In this document: one piece after another, positions 27,284 through 36,053 of the stretch
How the letters are laid out: every line of letters begins with the position of its first letter
How positions within the stretch are numbered: position 1 is the first letter of the stretch
NCBI GenBank assembly: GCA_022824305.1
Contig: JAJEAD010000076.1
Span: forward strand, 248,001-312,000
Length of the DNA: 64,000 nucleotides
Direction: 5' to 3'
Source: Gammaproteobacteria bacterium
GTDB lineage: Bacteria; Pseudomonadota; Gammaproteobacteria; HK1
Position numbers and translations under genes: made by a program
The notes under the pieces: generated by a model
Databases searched by the model: none
What the model saw: only the letters and a program-made list of their open reading frames with translations
Told to the model about the DNA's origin: nothing

Positions 27284-28651
27284 TCAGCCCCTCCCCGGGA
27301 ATCCGGGGAGCGCGTGGCCGGTGAGTCCCTGCGCCATCCGGCCGATCCCGCCCTTCCTGCGCACGCGCTTCATCATCTTCTGCATCTGGGCGAACTGCTT
27401 GAGCAGGCGGTTCACGTCCTGAATCCGGGTGCCCGACCCGGCCGCGATTCGCCGCTTGCGCGATCCCTTGATGAGAGCCGGAAAGCGCCGCTCCTGCACC
27501 GTCATCGAATTGATCATCGCCTCGAACTTCACGAACTCGGTGTCGTTGATGCGGCTCTTCGCGTGCTCCGGCAGCTGACCCGTGCCCGGAAGCTTGTCGA
27601 GAAGGCTCGAGATGCCGCCCATGTTGCGCATCTGGCGGATCTGCTCGCCGAAGTCCTCGAGGTCGAAGCGCTTGCCCTTGGCGAACTTGTCCGCAAACTT
27701 CTTCGCCTTCTCGCGATCGATCTTCCGTTCCGCCTCTTCGATGAGGCCGAGGACATCGCCCATGCCGAGGATTCGCGAGGCCATCCGGTCCGGATGAAAG
27801 GCCTGCAGCGCGTCGAGCTTCTCTCCGACTCCGAGGAACTTGATGGGCTTGCCGGTAACCTGGCGAATCGAGAGAGCGGCCCCTCCCCGCGCGTCGCCGT
27901 CGGTCTTGGTGAGGACGACACCGGAGAGCGGAAGCGACCGGTCGAAAGCGCGAGCCACCGAGGCCGCGTCCTGCCCCGTCATGCTGTCCACGACGAAGAG
28001 GGTCTCGACCGGTTCCGCCACCGCGTGGATGCGGCGCACCTCGTCCATCATGCCGGAGTCGACATGCATCCTTCCCGCGGTATCGAGCAGCAGGACATCC
28101 TGGTGACGCCGCTTCGCTTCGGCGCGGGCCCGGGTCGCGATGTCGACCGGATCCTCTCCCGACCGGCTCGGGAAGAACTCGACACCGGCCTCCCCTGCGA
28201 GCACCCGCAGCTGCTCGATGGCGGCGGGCCGGTAGACGTCGCAGCTCGCGACCAGCACCTTGCGCCTGTGCTCCTGTCGCAGCCACCGCGACAGCTTGGC
28301 CACGGTGGTCGTCTTCCCCGAGCCCTGCAGCCCGGCGACCAGGATCACCGCGGGCGGCGGAACGTTCAGCGCCAGTTCCGCGTTCTCGTTGCCCATGAGA
28401 GAGCAGAGCTCGTCCCGGACCGCGCGAACGACCTCCTGATCCGGAGTGAGGCTCCGCAGCACTTCCTGGCCGAGGACCTTCTCGCGGACGCGCTCGGTGA
28501 AGGTGCCGACCACTTCCAGCGCCACGTCGGCCTCGATCAACGCCATGCGCACTTCGCGCAGCGCGTCGCGCATGTTGGCGTCGCTCAGGCGCCCTCGCCC
28601 GCGAAGCCGCCGCAACGTGGTCCCCATGCGCTCGGTCAGAGTCTCGAACAC
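27284..28651 (-). CDS. ffh: Signal recognition particle protein Ffh
   Basis: GTPase that with 4.5S RNA targets inner-membrane proteins to the Sec translocon. It is 455 residues from a GTG start (VFETLTERM) that has AGGAGG four bases upstream; an ATG six codons earlier (28669) lacks a ribosome site. It has the NG domain with GLQGSGKTTTVAKL, LLLDTAGRMH and LTKTDGDARGG, then the methionine-rich M domain (FAQMQKMMKRVRRKGG). Divergent from the CorC-type gene, as in other gammaproteobacteria. A separate promoter drives the rpsP operon after it. Confidence 0.96.
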   Translation of the reverse strand: MFETLTERMGTTLRRLRGRGRLSDANMRDALREVRMALIEADVALEVVGTFTERVREKVLGQEVLRSLTPDQEVVRAVRDELCSLMGNENAELALNVPPPAVILVAGLQGSGKTTTVAKLSRWLRQEHRRKVLVASCDVYRPAAIEQLRVLAGEAGVEFFPSRSGEDPVDIATRARAEAKRRHQDVLLLDTAGRMHVDSGMMDEVRRIHAVAEPVETLFVVDSMTGQDAASVARAFDRSLPLSGVVLTKTDGDARGGAALSIRQVTGKPIKFLGVGEKLDALQAFHPDRMASRILGMGDVLGLIEEAERKIDREKAKKFADKFAKGKRFDLEDFGEQIRQMRNMGGISSLLDKLPGTGQLPEHAKSRINDTEFVKFEAMINSMTVQERRFPALIKGSRKRRIAAGSGTRIQDVNRLLKQFAQMQKMMKRVRRKGGIGRMAQGLTGHALPGFPGRG

Positions 28652-28735
28652 GTGCCCTCCTCGAGGCATCGAGCCGGCGGGCGGAAGATTCTACGCGCTT
28701 GACACTCAATTGCGCACCGGCGTAGTAATGTCGGC

Positions 28736-30043
28736 GTGTCCCCGACGAGCCCCGGCTCATTGCTGAGCGACGTTCCGTTAGGCCTGCTGGTGGCGGCGCT
28801 CTTCGTGCTGGTAGTGCTCTCCGCGTGTTTCTCCGGCACCGAGACCGCGATGATGGCGCTGAACCGCTACCGGTTGCGCCACCTCGCCAAGCATGCCCAC
28901 GGGGGCGCGCGCCGGGCGCACGCCCTGCTGAAGCGTCCGGACCGGCTGATCGGACTGATTCTGCTCGGCAACAACCTGGTGAACTTTCTCGCGGTATCGG
29001 TCGCCACCCTCATCGCGATCCGGCTCATGGGAGATGTCGGGCTCGCGATCGTGCCCTTCATACTCACGCCGATCATCCTGGTGTTTGCGGAGGTGGCGCC
29101 GAAGACGCTCGCGGCCCTGCATCCCGAGCGCATCGCGTTCCCCGCCGCCTACGTGCTCGTCCCGCTGCTGCGCGCGCTCCTTCCGGCCATCGCCGCAATA
29201 AACTGGCTGGCGAACGGCCTGCTGCGGGCCTTCTCGGTGCGCATCGACTCCGTCGACGAACAGCAGCTCAGCACCGAAGAGCTGCGCACCGTCGTCAACG
29301 AGGCGACCTCGCTCATTCCCCGGCGCCACCAGCAGATGCTGGTCGGCATCCTGGATCTCGAGAAGGAAAGCGTCGACGACATCATGGTGCCGCGCAACGA
29401 GATCAACGGGATCGACCTCGAAGACCCCATCGAGGACATCATCGAGAGCCTCACCCACAGCCTCCACACCCGACTCCCCCTCTATCGGGGAGACATCAAC
29501 AACATCGAGGGAGTGTTTCACCTGCGGCGATTCGCGAGGCTCTGGGAACACGAGGAGCTCGACGTCCAGCTTCTCATCGACAACTCGGACGAAGCCTACT
29601 TCGTGCCGGCCGGTACTCCCCTGCACACGCAGTTGCGCAATTTTCAGCAGCAGCAGGAACGTATCGGACTGATCGTCAACGAGTACGGCGACATCGAAGG
29701 ACTCGTGACGCTGGAAGACGTGCTGGAGGAGATAGTGGGAGAGTTCACCACCGATCCCGCCATGACCAGCACCGACGTGCATCCGCAGCCGGACGGAACC
29801 TTCCTCATCGACGGCGCCGCGAGCATCCGCCAGCTCAATCGGACGATGGCGTGGGAACTCCCGACCGAGGGTCCCCGAACCCTGAACGGCTTGCTGCTCG
29901 AGCACCTGGAAACGATTCCGGAGTCCGGCACGAGCCTCCTCATCGCCGGCTACCCCATAGAGATCGTCCAGAGCACGGGCAACGCCGTGAAGACCGCGCG
30001 CATCAAGCCCGCGATGCGCCGCGCATCCGGCGCGCGGACCTGA
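28736..30043 (+). CDS. HlyC/CorC family membrane protein with CBS pair (YfjD-like)
   Basis: A 435-residue membrane protein: DUF21 transmembrane domain (residues about 10-180, FSGTETAMMALNRYRLRHL), a CBS pair (VDDIMVPRNEINGID; LIVNEYGDIEGLVTLEDVLEEIVGEF) and a CorC_HlyC domain at the C-terminus. The family is linked to magnesium/cobalt efflux or resistance. The E. coli homologue yfjD also lies near ffh. The GTG start is tentative: a TTGACA-like -35 (28699-28704) with a weak -10 would place transcription almost at this codon, so a TTG a few codons downstream is possible. It is followed by sat-cysC after 25 bases. Confidence 0.88.
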   Translation: MSPTSPGSLLSDVPLGLLVAALFVLVVLSACFSGTETAMMALNRYRLRHLAKHAHGGARRAHALLKRPDRLIGLILLGNNLVNFLAVSVATLIAIRLMGDVGLAIVPFILTPIILVFAEVAPKTLAALHPERIAFPAAYVLVPLLRALLPAIAAINWLANGLLRAFSVRIDSVDEQQLSTEELRTVVNEATSLIPRRHQQMLVGILDLEKESVDDIMVPRNEINGIDLEDPIEDIIESLTHSLHTRLPLYRGDINNIEGVFHLRRFARLWEHEELDVQLLIDNSDEAYFVPAGTPLHTQLRNFQQQQERIGLIVNEYGDIEGLVTLEDVLEEIVGEFTTDPAMTSTDVHPQPDGTFLIDGAASIRQLNRTMAWELPTEGPRTLNGLLLEHLETIPESGTSLLIAGYPIEIVQSTGNAVKTARIKPAMRRASGART

Positions 30044-30068
30044 ATCCCGCCCCGGACCCTGCGACTTG

Positions 30069-31826
30069 ATGCGTCCCTTGCCGGAGCGACCCGGAAACAC
30101 GCCGACGCTGCTCGTGGGAGAGGAGCGGGCGGGCGCACTGAAGGCACAGGCGGCGAATCTGACCTCGATCACGCTCGGCCAGCGTCAGCTCTGCGACCTC
30201 GAGCTGCTGCTGAACGGCGCCTTCCATCCTCTGAGAGGCTTCATGGGCGAGGCGGCCTACGTCTCGGTGCTCGAGCGCCTGCGACTTCCCGAAGGCCAGG
30301 TCTGGCCGATGCCGGTGACCCTGGACGTGGATCGCTCCCTCGCGGATGCGCTGCAGCCCGGGACTCCGGTAGCGCTGCGGGACAGAGAAGGCTTCATGCT
30401 CGCGGTGCTGTCGGTGGATTCGTGCTGGAGAGTGGACAAGGACCGCGAGGCCGAACGCATCTACGGCACCCGGTCCTGCCGGCATCCCGGAGTACGCCAC
30501 CTGCACGAAGAAACCGGCACCCACTACGTGGGGGGAACGGTCGAAGGGCTCCAGCTCCCCACCCACTACGACTACGAGGAGCTCCGTCACACGCCGGCGG
30601 AACTGCAGGCGCGTTTCGTCAAGCTGGGGTGGCGCCGCGTGGTCGCCTTTCACACCAGCCGGCCCATGCATCGCCTGGCCTACGACCTCACCATCAGGGC
30701 GGCGAAAGAGTCCGAGGCCCAGGTCCTGATCCACCCGGTGGTCGGCATCTCCAGGCCTTCGGACTACCGCCACTTCGCGCGGGTGAAGTGCTATCAGGCC
30801 ATTCTCGCTCACTACCCGCACGGCCTGGCCTCGCTCTCCCTGCTGCCGCTCGCCGCGCGCGGCGCCGGCCCGAGGGAGGCGCTGTGGCACGCGGTCGTGC
30901 GCAGGAACTTCGGCTGCACGCACCTCGTCGTCGGCAGCGATCACGCGAGCCCGCCCGAGACCACTGCCCCCGGGGACGCCTTCTATCCCCCCTATGCGGC
31001 GCAGGAGCTGGTGGGACGCTACGAGGACGAGCTGGGCCTCACGATGGTGCCCTTCCGCCGGCACGCCTACGCTCCCGCGCGCCGGAGATTCGTGCCGGTC
31101 GACTCCGTCGAGGACGCGACGCGGATCACGGCCCTCGACGACCGCGAGCTCGCGCAGCGCCTGGAGCACGGGGAGAGCGTGCCGGCCTGGTTCAGCTTCT
31201 CCAACGTGCTGCACGTACTGCGACGAATTCACCCGCCCCGTCGCCAGCAGGGCCTCACCCTGTTCTTCACCGGGCTCTCGGGCTCGGGCAAGTCGACTCT
31301 CGCCAGCATTCTCTACGGCAAGTTCATCGAGGACGGCCGCCGGCCCGCGACCCTGCTCGACGGCGACATCGTACGTCGCAACCTGTCGAGCGAACTCGGC
31401 TTCTCCCGCGCCCACCGCGACCTCAACGTGCGCCGCATCGGGTTCGTGGCGAGCGAGATCACGAAGAACGCGGGCGTCGCGATCTGCGCGCCGATTGCCC
31501 CCTACGCGAGCACACGACGGGCGGTGCGCGAGATGGTGGAAGAGTACGGGGCCATGATCGAGATCCACGTTTCCACGTCGCTCGAGGTCTGCGAGGCCCG
31601 GGACCGGAAGGGGCTCTACGCCAAGGCGCGGCGCGGACTCATAAAGGAGTTCACCGGGATCAGCGACCCCTACGAGATCCCCGAGAATCCGGAGATTCGC
31701 ATCGACACCAGCCACCTCACGCCGGCCGAAGCGGCCCAGGAGATCTATCTCTACCTGCTGAGGGAAGGGTATCTCGACCTCCCCGATCCGATGGAAGAGG
31801 AAGGCGGATACGTCCCGAGGGACTGA
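30069..31826 (+). CDS. Sulfate adenylyltransferase / adenylylsulfate kinase fusion with a degraded ATP-sulfurylase site
   Basis: A 585-residue fusion. Residues 1 to about 390 have the ATP sulfurylase fold (PUA-like then catalytic domain; SLLPLAARGAGPREALWHAVV, FYPPYAAQELVGRYEDELG). Residues about 395-570 are an intact APS kinase with P-loop GLSGSGKST, LLDGDIVRRNL, APIAPYASTRRAVR and RDRKGLYAKARRG. In the sulfurylase half the catalytic QTRNPxHRAH is HTSRPMHRLA and GRDHA is GSDHA, losing key Arg, Asn and second His residues. The kinase probably works; the sulfurylase may be inactive or changed in substrate. It is 25 bases after the CorC-type gene; no cysDN or reductase genes are near. Confidence 0.88.
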   Translation: MRPLPERPGNTPTLLVGEERAGALKAQAANLTSITLGQRQLCDLELLLNGAFHPLRGFMGEAAYVSVLERLRLPEGQVWPMPVTLDVDRSLADALQPGTPVALRDREGFMLAVLSVDSCWRVDKDREAERIYGTRSCRHPGVRHLHEETGTHYVGGTVEGLQLPTHYDYEELRHTPAELQARFVKLGWRRVVAFHTSRPMHRLAYDLTIRAAKESEAQVLIHPVVGISRPSDYRHFARVKCYQAILAHYPHGLASLSLLPLAARGAGPREALWHAVVRRNFGCTHLVVGSDHASPPETTAPGDAFYPPYAAQELVGRYEDELGLTMVPFRRHAYAPARRRFVPVDSVEDATRITALDDRELAQRLEHGESVPAWFSFSNVLHVLRRIHPPRRQQGLTLFFTGLSGSGKSTLASILYGKFIEDGRRPATLLDGDIVRRNLSSELGFSRAHRDLNVRRIGFVASEITKNAGVAICAPIAPYASTRRAVREMVEEYGAMIEIHVSTSLEVCEARDRKGLYAKARRGLIKEFTGISDPYEIPENPEIRIDTSHLTPAEAAQEIYLYLLREGYLDLPDPMEEEGGYVPRD

Positions 31827-31841
31827 CGCGGCGGGGTGGTT

Positions 31842-32019
31842 GCCGCCCTGTCTCACCGATTTTCGTCACGAGGGCGCCGAGATGCCGCGGTAGTGGGCCG
31901 CACGCAGCGAGAGACGCTGAAGTCGTAGCCGATACTACGTCGAAGCGGCTCGAGCGAGTACGGCCCGCTACCGCGAGTAGATCGGCGGCCGCAGTAGGAA
32001 AGCGGGGAGACAGGGCGGC
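31842..32019. repeat. 178-bp imperfect palindrome between convergent sat-cysC and dnaB
   Basis: Outer arms 31842-31854 and 32007-32019 are perfect 13-base inverted repeats. Inner arms 31886-31903 and 31958-31975 pair at 16 of 18 positions, and the centre (31924-31939) has a 5-bp stem. It fills nearly the whole 192-base gap and touches the dnaB stop. It could be a transposable-type repeat, a two-way terminator, or both. Confidence 0.7.
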
Positions 32020-33413
32020 TAGAATGAAGGCCCTTCGAAGGCGTCCGGCATGTCGTTCTCGAAGCGGGTGTGCTCGCCGAGAAACCTGAGCACCACCGTG
32101 CCGATGGGCCCGTTCCTCTGCTTGCCGATGATGATCTCGGCCTTGCCCTTGTGCTCCGAGTCCTCGTTGTAGACCTCGTCCCGGTAGATGAAGAGGATGA
32201 CGTCGGCGTCCTGCTCGATTGCGCCGGACTCGCGCAGATCCGACATCACGGGCCGCTTGTCGGGACGGTTCTCGAGGCTGCGGTTGAGCTGGGACGCCAC
32301 GACCACCGGCACGTCGAGCTCGCGGGCGAGCGACTTCAGGGCGCGGGATATCTCGGAGATCTCCGTCGCCCGGTTCTCGCTGGAGCCCTGCACCCGCATG
32401 AGCTGAAGGTAATCCACGACCACGAAGCCGAGTCCCTGCTCGCGCTTGAGCCTGCGGCAGCGGGCGCGAAGCTCGGTGGGAGTGAGGAGAGGCGTGTCGT
32501 CGATGAAGATCCGGGTCTCGTTGAGCATGGTGAGCGCGGACGTGAGGCGGGGCCAGTCGGCGTCCTGAAGCCGGCCGGTGCGCACTCGATGCTGGTCCAC
32601 CCGCCCGAGCGAGGACAGCATCCGCATCGTCAACTGCTCGGCCGGCATCTCCATGCTGAACACCGCAACCGGCAGTTTCTGCTTGATCGCCGCCTCTTCG
32701 ACCAGGTTGCCGGCGAACGAAGTCTTGCCCATCGCGGGCCGCCCCGCGACGATGATGAGGTCCGAGGGCTGAAGGCCCGCCGTCTTGGCATCGAGCTCCT
32801 CGAAGCCGGTCGCCACTCCGGTGATGGGGTCGTCGCGACTGAAGAGCGTGTCGATCCGGTCCATGACGTTCGCAAGCACGTCCCGGATGGGAACGAAGAC
32901 CCGCTGTCCGCGCGTGCCCCTTTCGCCCAGCTCGAAGACCTTGCGCTCGGCGAGGTCGAGCAGCTCCAGGGCGCTGCGGCCCTCGGTCTGAAGCGCTGAC
33001 TCCGCGATGTCCGTGCCCACGCGGGAAAGTCCGCGCAGCACGGAGCGTTCCCGGATGATCTTCGCGTAGGCGTCGATGTTGGCCGCGCTCGGGGTGTCCC
33101 GGGCGAGCTCGCCCAGGTAGGCGAGGCCGCCGGACTCGTCCAGCGCCCCCTGGCTCTCCAGCCAGTCGGCGGTGGTTACGGTGTCGAAGGGCTTGCCCTG
33201 GTCCGCGAGCGCACGAATGGCCGCAAACACCATGCGGTGGTCACGCCGGTAGAAGTCCTGCTCAATCAGGATGTCGGCGACGCGTTCCCACGCGTCGTTG
33301 TCGATCAGCAGTCCACCGAGCACCGATTGCTCGGCTTCGATGGAATGAGGCGGAATCCTGAGCGCGCGGGTGCCGCGATCAAGGGACGCTTCGGATATCG
33401 CTGACCCGGCCAT
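32019..33413 (-). CDS. dnaB: Replicative DNA helicase DnaB
   Basis: Hexameric 5'-3' helicase of the replication fork. It is 464 residues from ATG (MAGSAISEASLDRG); the open frame to 33461 adds 16 unlikely residues. The N-terminal domain contains PPHSIEAEQSVLGGLLID; the RecA-like domain has Walker A AGRPAMGKTS, then FVVVDYLQLMR and SQLNRSLENRPDKRPVMSDLRESG. It ends two bases into the palindromic element. It follows rplI after a 314-base gap that contains a dispersed repeat. Confidence 0.96.
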   Translation of the reverse strand: MAGSAISEASLDRGTRALRIPPHSIEAEQSVLGGLLIDNDAWERVADILIEQDFYRRDHRMVFAAIRALADQGKPFDTVTTADWLESQGALDESGGLAYLGELARDTPSAANIDAYAKIIRERSVLRGLSRVGTDIAESALQTEGRSALELLDLAERKVFELGERGTRGQRVFVPIRDVLANVMDRIDTLFSRDDPITGVATGFEELDAKTAGLQPSDLIIVAGRPAMGKTSFAGNLVEEAAIKQKLPVAVFSMEMPAEQLTMRMLSSLGRVDQHRVRTGRLQDADWPRLTSALTMLNETRIFIDDTPLLTPTELRARCRRLKREQGLGFVVVDYLQLMRVQGSSENRATEISEISRALKSLARELDVPVVVASQLNRSLENRPDKRPVMSDLRESGAIEQDADVILFIYRDEVYNEDSEHKGKAEIIIGKQRNGPIGTVVLRFLGEHTRFENDMPDAFEGPSF

Positions 33414-33596
33414 CGAAAACCAGTCGTCCTCCGGACCCCGAGGGCCGTGCGCACGATGCACGGCTCAGCATACTAGAGCGTGGCGGATCGGCTGAAGGGA
33501 ACAACCTGTGAGTAAGGCGAGGATATCTCGGGGAAAGGCCGGGGAAAGACCGGTATGGGACAAGCCGAGCGCCAGGCCCCGAAACGCCATGCCACG

Positions 33597-33661
33597 CCGA
33601 TGTTCGGAAGCTGCGGGCGCGGAGATGGCGGCAGGGGCCAGGCGAACGGGAGTCGGGGCGC
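33597..33661. repeat. 65-bp dispersed repeat, copy 1
   Basis: Matches 58386-58450 at 51 of 65 positions in the same orientation and without gaps. The most conserved block is GCAGGGGC followed by AGGCGAACG. A small stem-loop (ACGCC/GGCGT, 33669-33683) follows, as a larger hairpin follows copy 2. It lies in the otherwise gene-free 314 bases between rplI and dnaB. No coding sense was recognised. Confidence 0.6.
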
Positions 33662-33727
33662 TATCGGACGCCCTCTTGGCGTGAGGCGGGAGTGTCCGGC
33701 GGGACCGGCGACGGGCCCGCCCCGCTT

Positions 33728-34177
33728 TCAGCCTTCCGGCTCGATCACCACCGCGACCGCCGCGTCGACGCCGGCCTGCAGGTGAATGATGACGCTGTGC
33801 TCGCCGAGTTGACGGAGAGGTCCCTCGCTCAGGCGCACCTCGTTCTTGTTCGCCTCGACTCCGAGCGCCTGAATCGCCTCGGCGATGTCCGCGGCCCCGA
33901 CCGATCCGAAGAGGCGGCCTCCTTCGCCCGCCCGCCGCGCGACGGTGACCGTGACCTCTCGCAGCGCCTCGGCCCGGGCCTCCGCGGTCGCGAGAATCTC
34001 CGCCTGCCTGCGCACCAGGTCGGCGCGGCGCAGCTCGAAGTCGGCGCGGTTCGCCTCGGTCGCCGCCACCGCCATCCCCTGCGGGATGAGATAGTTGCGG
34101 GCAAATCCGGGCTTGACGTGCACCTCGTCTCCGAGGTTGCCCAGATGCTGCATCTTCTGCAACAGGATCACTTGCAT
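33728..34177 (-). CDS. rplI: 50S ribosomal protein L9
   Basis: Elongated two-domain protein of the large subunit. The 149-residue sequence begins MQVILLQKMQHLGNLGDEV and contains VKPGFARNYLIPQGMAV, the L9 signature, followed by a long connecting helix and a C-terminal domain (LFGSVGAADIAEAI). The order rpsF-rpsR-membrane protein-rplI-dnaB matches Pseudomonas. Confidence 0.97.
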   Translation of the reverse strand: MQVILLQKMQHLGNLGDEVHVKPGFARNYLIPQGMAVAATEANRADFELRRADLVRRQAEILATAEARAEALREVTVTVARRAGEGGRLFGSVGAADIAEAIQALGVEANKNEVRLSEGPLRQLGEHSVIIHLQAGVDAAVAVVIEPEG

Positions 34178-34210
34178 GGATAAGGTCTCCGTGGAAGGGC
34201 CCGCCAGGCC

Positions 34211-35131
34211 TCAGGCGCCCGGCTGCCAGCGCGCGCGGTAGTCGAGCCAGGCATCGGAAAACCCCGCTATCGCGAGCCCCAGCACACCGACCGGCAACGG
34301 CATCACGAGCAGCACGTAGATCGCGACGAGCCATGCTCGCGAAGCCTTGCGCCACGCGACCCAGCTATGGGCGACCGCGAGTCCCTGCACGACGTACAGA
34401 GTGAGCGCCAGGCGGAACAGGATGGGGATGAGCCCGTCACTCAGGGCTCCGTCGAAGAGCGCCAGCACCCCGAGCGCTACCGTGAGGTATGCGATGCGCC
34501 GGTCCATGCGCAGACTGCGAAACTCCTGGCCGAACCCCCCCGGATTGTCCAGCAGCGCATGCCACCACCTCGCAAGCAGCACCGCGACCATTGCGAAGAT
34601 CATGCTCCACACCGAGAAGTAGCTGGCGTACGCGACCTGGTCGATGAGGCGATCGAGGGCCGCGAGCAGCGCGGGCTCGAGCTGCTCGCGCACCGGCGCC
34701 TCGTCGAGACCGAGCATCAGGACACCGGCGAGCACGTCCCGCCACCACGCGATCGGGTCGCCGGTGAACAGGGCGATTCCGCAAAATGCCAGCGCACCGA
34801 GCGCTCCCGTGGCCGCCAGGGTGGCGCCCTGGGAAGCGGTGGACCGGAGCACCGTCGACAGCAGGAAGGCGGGCAGAGCGAGGGATGCCCCGATCAGAGC
34901 GACGATCGAAATGGACTGGATGAGGAAGTTGCTGAGCACCGCGCCGAGAGCGAAGGTCGAAACGAGCAGGAGAGCTCCCTCCGAGGGCCCGTGGCGCAGG
35001 GTGACGAGGCCAATCATGCCCGCCGTCACTCCGCTCGCCGGCAGGAAGGCAAGGGACAGGAGCAGGGCGAGGGTCGACGCGCAGATCGCGTTGACCCGCC
35101 CTCGCATCGCGAAGTTGAGGAAGCGGCGCAA
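34211..35131 (-). CDS. Multi-pass membrane protein between rpsR and rplI (DUF2232/YybS-like)
   Basis: A 306-residue hydrophobic protein with about eight predicted membrane segments (for example ASTLALLLSLAFLPASGV, LGALAFCGIALF and VAIYVLLVMPLPVGVLGLAI). Proteins of this kind are conserved between rpsR and rplI in Pseudomonas and relatives and resemble the YybS/DUF2232 family; their function is not established. It is placed 28 bases after rpsR and 33 bases before rplI, so it is translated with the ribosomal operon. Confidence 0.75.
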   Translation of the reverse strand: MRRFLNFAMRGRVNAICASTLALLLSLAFLPASGVTAGMIGLVTLRHGPSEGALLLVSTFALGAVLSNFLIQSISIVALIGASLALPAFLLSTVLRSTASQGATLAATGALGALAFCGIALFTGDPIAWWRDVLAGVLMLGLDEAPVREQLEPALLAALDRLIDQVAYASYFSVWSMIFAMVAVLLARWWHALLDNPGGFGQEFRSLRMDRRIAYLTVALGVLALFDGALSDGLIPILFRLALTLYVVQGLAVAHSWVAWRKASRAWLVAIYVLLVMPLPVGVLGLAIAGFSDAWLDYRARWQPGA

Positions 35132-35159
35132 GATGACTCCGGCGCAAGCCCGGGGGCGC

Positions 35160-35384
35160 TCAGTGGGAGTCGCTGTAGGGCAGCAGCGCCAGGTACCGGG
35201 CGCGCTTGATGGCCTGCGCGAGCTGGCGCTGATAGCGGGCCTTGGTGCCGGTAATCCGGCTCGGCACGATCTTGCCCGTCTCGGTGATGTACTGCTTCAG
35301 GGTGTTGAGATCCTTGTAGTCGATCTCCTTCACTCCCTCCACGGTGAACCGGCAGTAGCGCCGGCGCCGAAAGAATCGTGACAT
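35160..35384 (-). CDS. rpsR: 30S ribosomal protein S18
   Basis: A 74-residue protein that binds S6 on the 30S platform. It contains [21 protein letters not shown] and the core [28 protein letters not shown], both canonical for S18. It starts with ATG 40 bases after rpsF. Confidence 0.97.
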   Translation of the reverse strand: MSRFFRRRRYCRFTVEGVKEIDYKDLNTLKQYITETGKIVPSRITGTKARYQRQLAQAIKRARYLALLPYSDSH

Positions 35385-35423
35385 GCGGTCGGTCCTCCAG
35401 ATGCCGGGTCGGGTCGAACGCGA

Positions 35424-35948
35424 TCAGGCGGCGGGCGCGGAGGCGTCTTCGGGAGACTCGTCCGGCGTGCTCTCCCGCGCGGACTCCTTGGAACCCGCGC
35501 CGGCTCCGGCGGGCGCCTCCTCCCGCGGCGAGGCCTTCGGCGCCTCCCCCGATCTCGTTGCGGATTCGGATGAAGCGGAGGAGCGCGAAGCCCGATCGCG
35601 CGAGCCCTGGTGGTCTTCGTCCCGATCGGGCTTCGTCTTCGCGAGAGGCGACGCCTCCGTTACCGCCTCCCGGCGCAGGAGGATCAGGTCGCGCAGCACC
35701 GCGTCATTGAAGCGGAAGGCCCCCTTGAGGTCGTCTATCGCCTTTGCGCCGCACTCTATGTTCATCAGAACGTAGTGCGCCTTGTGCACCTTGGCGATGG
35801 GATAGGAGAGCTGGCGGCGTCCCCAGTCCTCGAGGCGATGGACCTGACCTTCCTCCGACTCGATGATCGACCGGTAGCGCTCGATCATCGCGGGCACCTG
35901 TTCGCTCTGATCCGGATGGACCAGGATGACGATCTCGTAGTGTCGCAA
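35424..35948 (-). CDS. rpsF: 30S ribosomal protein S6 with an acidic/serine-rich tail
   Basis: S6 domain in residues 1 to about 98 ([56 protein letters not shown]), followed by a roughly 75-residue low-complexity tail rich in Ser, Ala, Glu, Asp and Arg. Tails of this kind occur in other proteobacterial S6 proteins, where E. coli S6 gains glutamates through RimK. The start is TTG, supported by AAAGGAG six bases upstream. A candidate S6:S18-responsive leader hairpin lies just before it. Confidence 0.95.
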   Translation of the reverse strand: MRHYEIVILVHPDQSEQVPAMIERYRSIIESEEGQVHRLEDWGRRQLSYPIAKVHKAHYVLMNIECGAKAIDDLKGAFRFNDAVLRDLILLRREAVTEASPLAKTKPDRDEDHQGSRDRASRSSASSESATRSGEAPKASPREEAPAGAGAGSKESARESTPDESPEDASAPAA

Positions 35949-35970
35949 GGCGCACTCCTTTCGGCTTTGA

Positions 35971-35995
35971 GACTCCCGAGGATTTTCGGTGAGTC
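35971..35995 (-). promoter_or_regulatory. Candidate S6:S18 autoregulatory leader hairpin
   Basis: On the mRNA strand a 5-bp stem (GACUC/GAGUC) and a 4-bp CCGA/UCGG stem are separated by one bulged base, with a 6-base loop. It lies 22 bases before the rpsF start, next to the ribosome site. S6:S18 is known to bind a CCG-containing hairpin in rpsF leaders; fit to that motif is by eye only. Confidence 0.4.
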
Positions 35996-36053
35996 AAGGA
36001 GTTGAATCGGCGCACGCGCACGCAAGCGCGCCGCCGCGAAAAGGCGCGCGATT

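Noticed and set aside
28699..28735. Sigma-70 promoter for the CorC-type gene
   Set aside because: The TTGACA -35 is perfect but the -10 is poor and the implied start of transcription coincides with the assigned GTG, so it is not listed as a feature.
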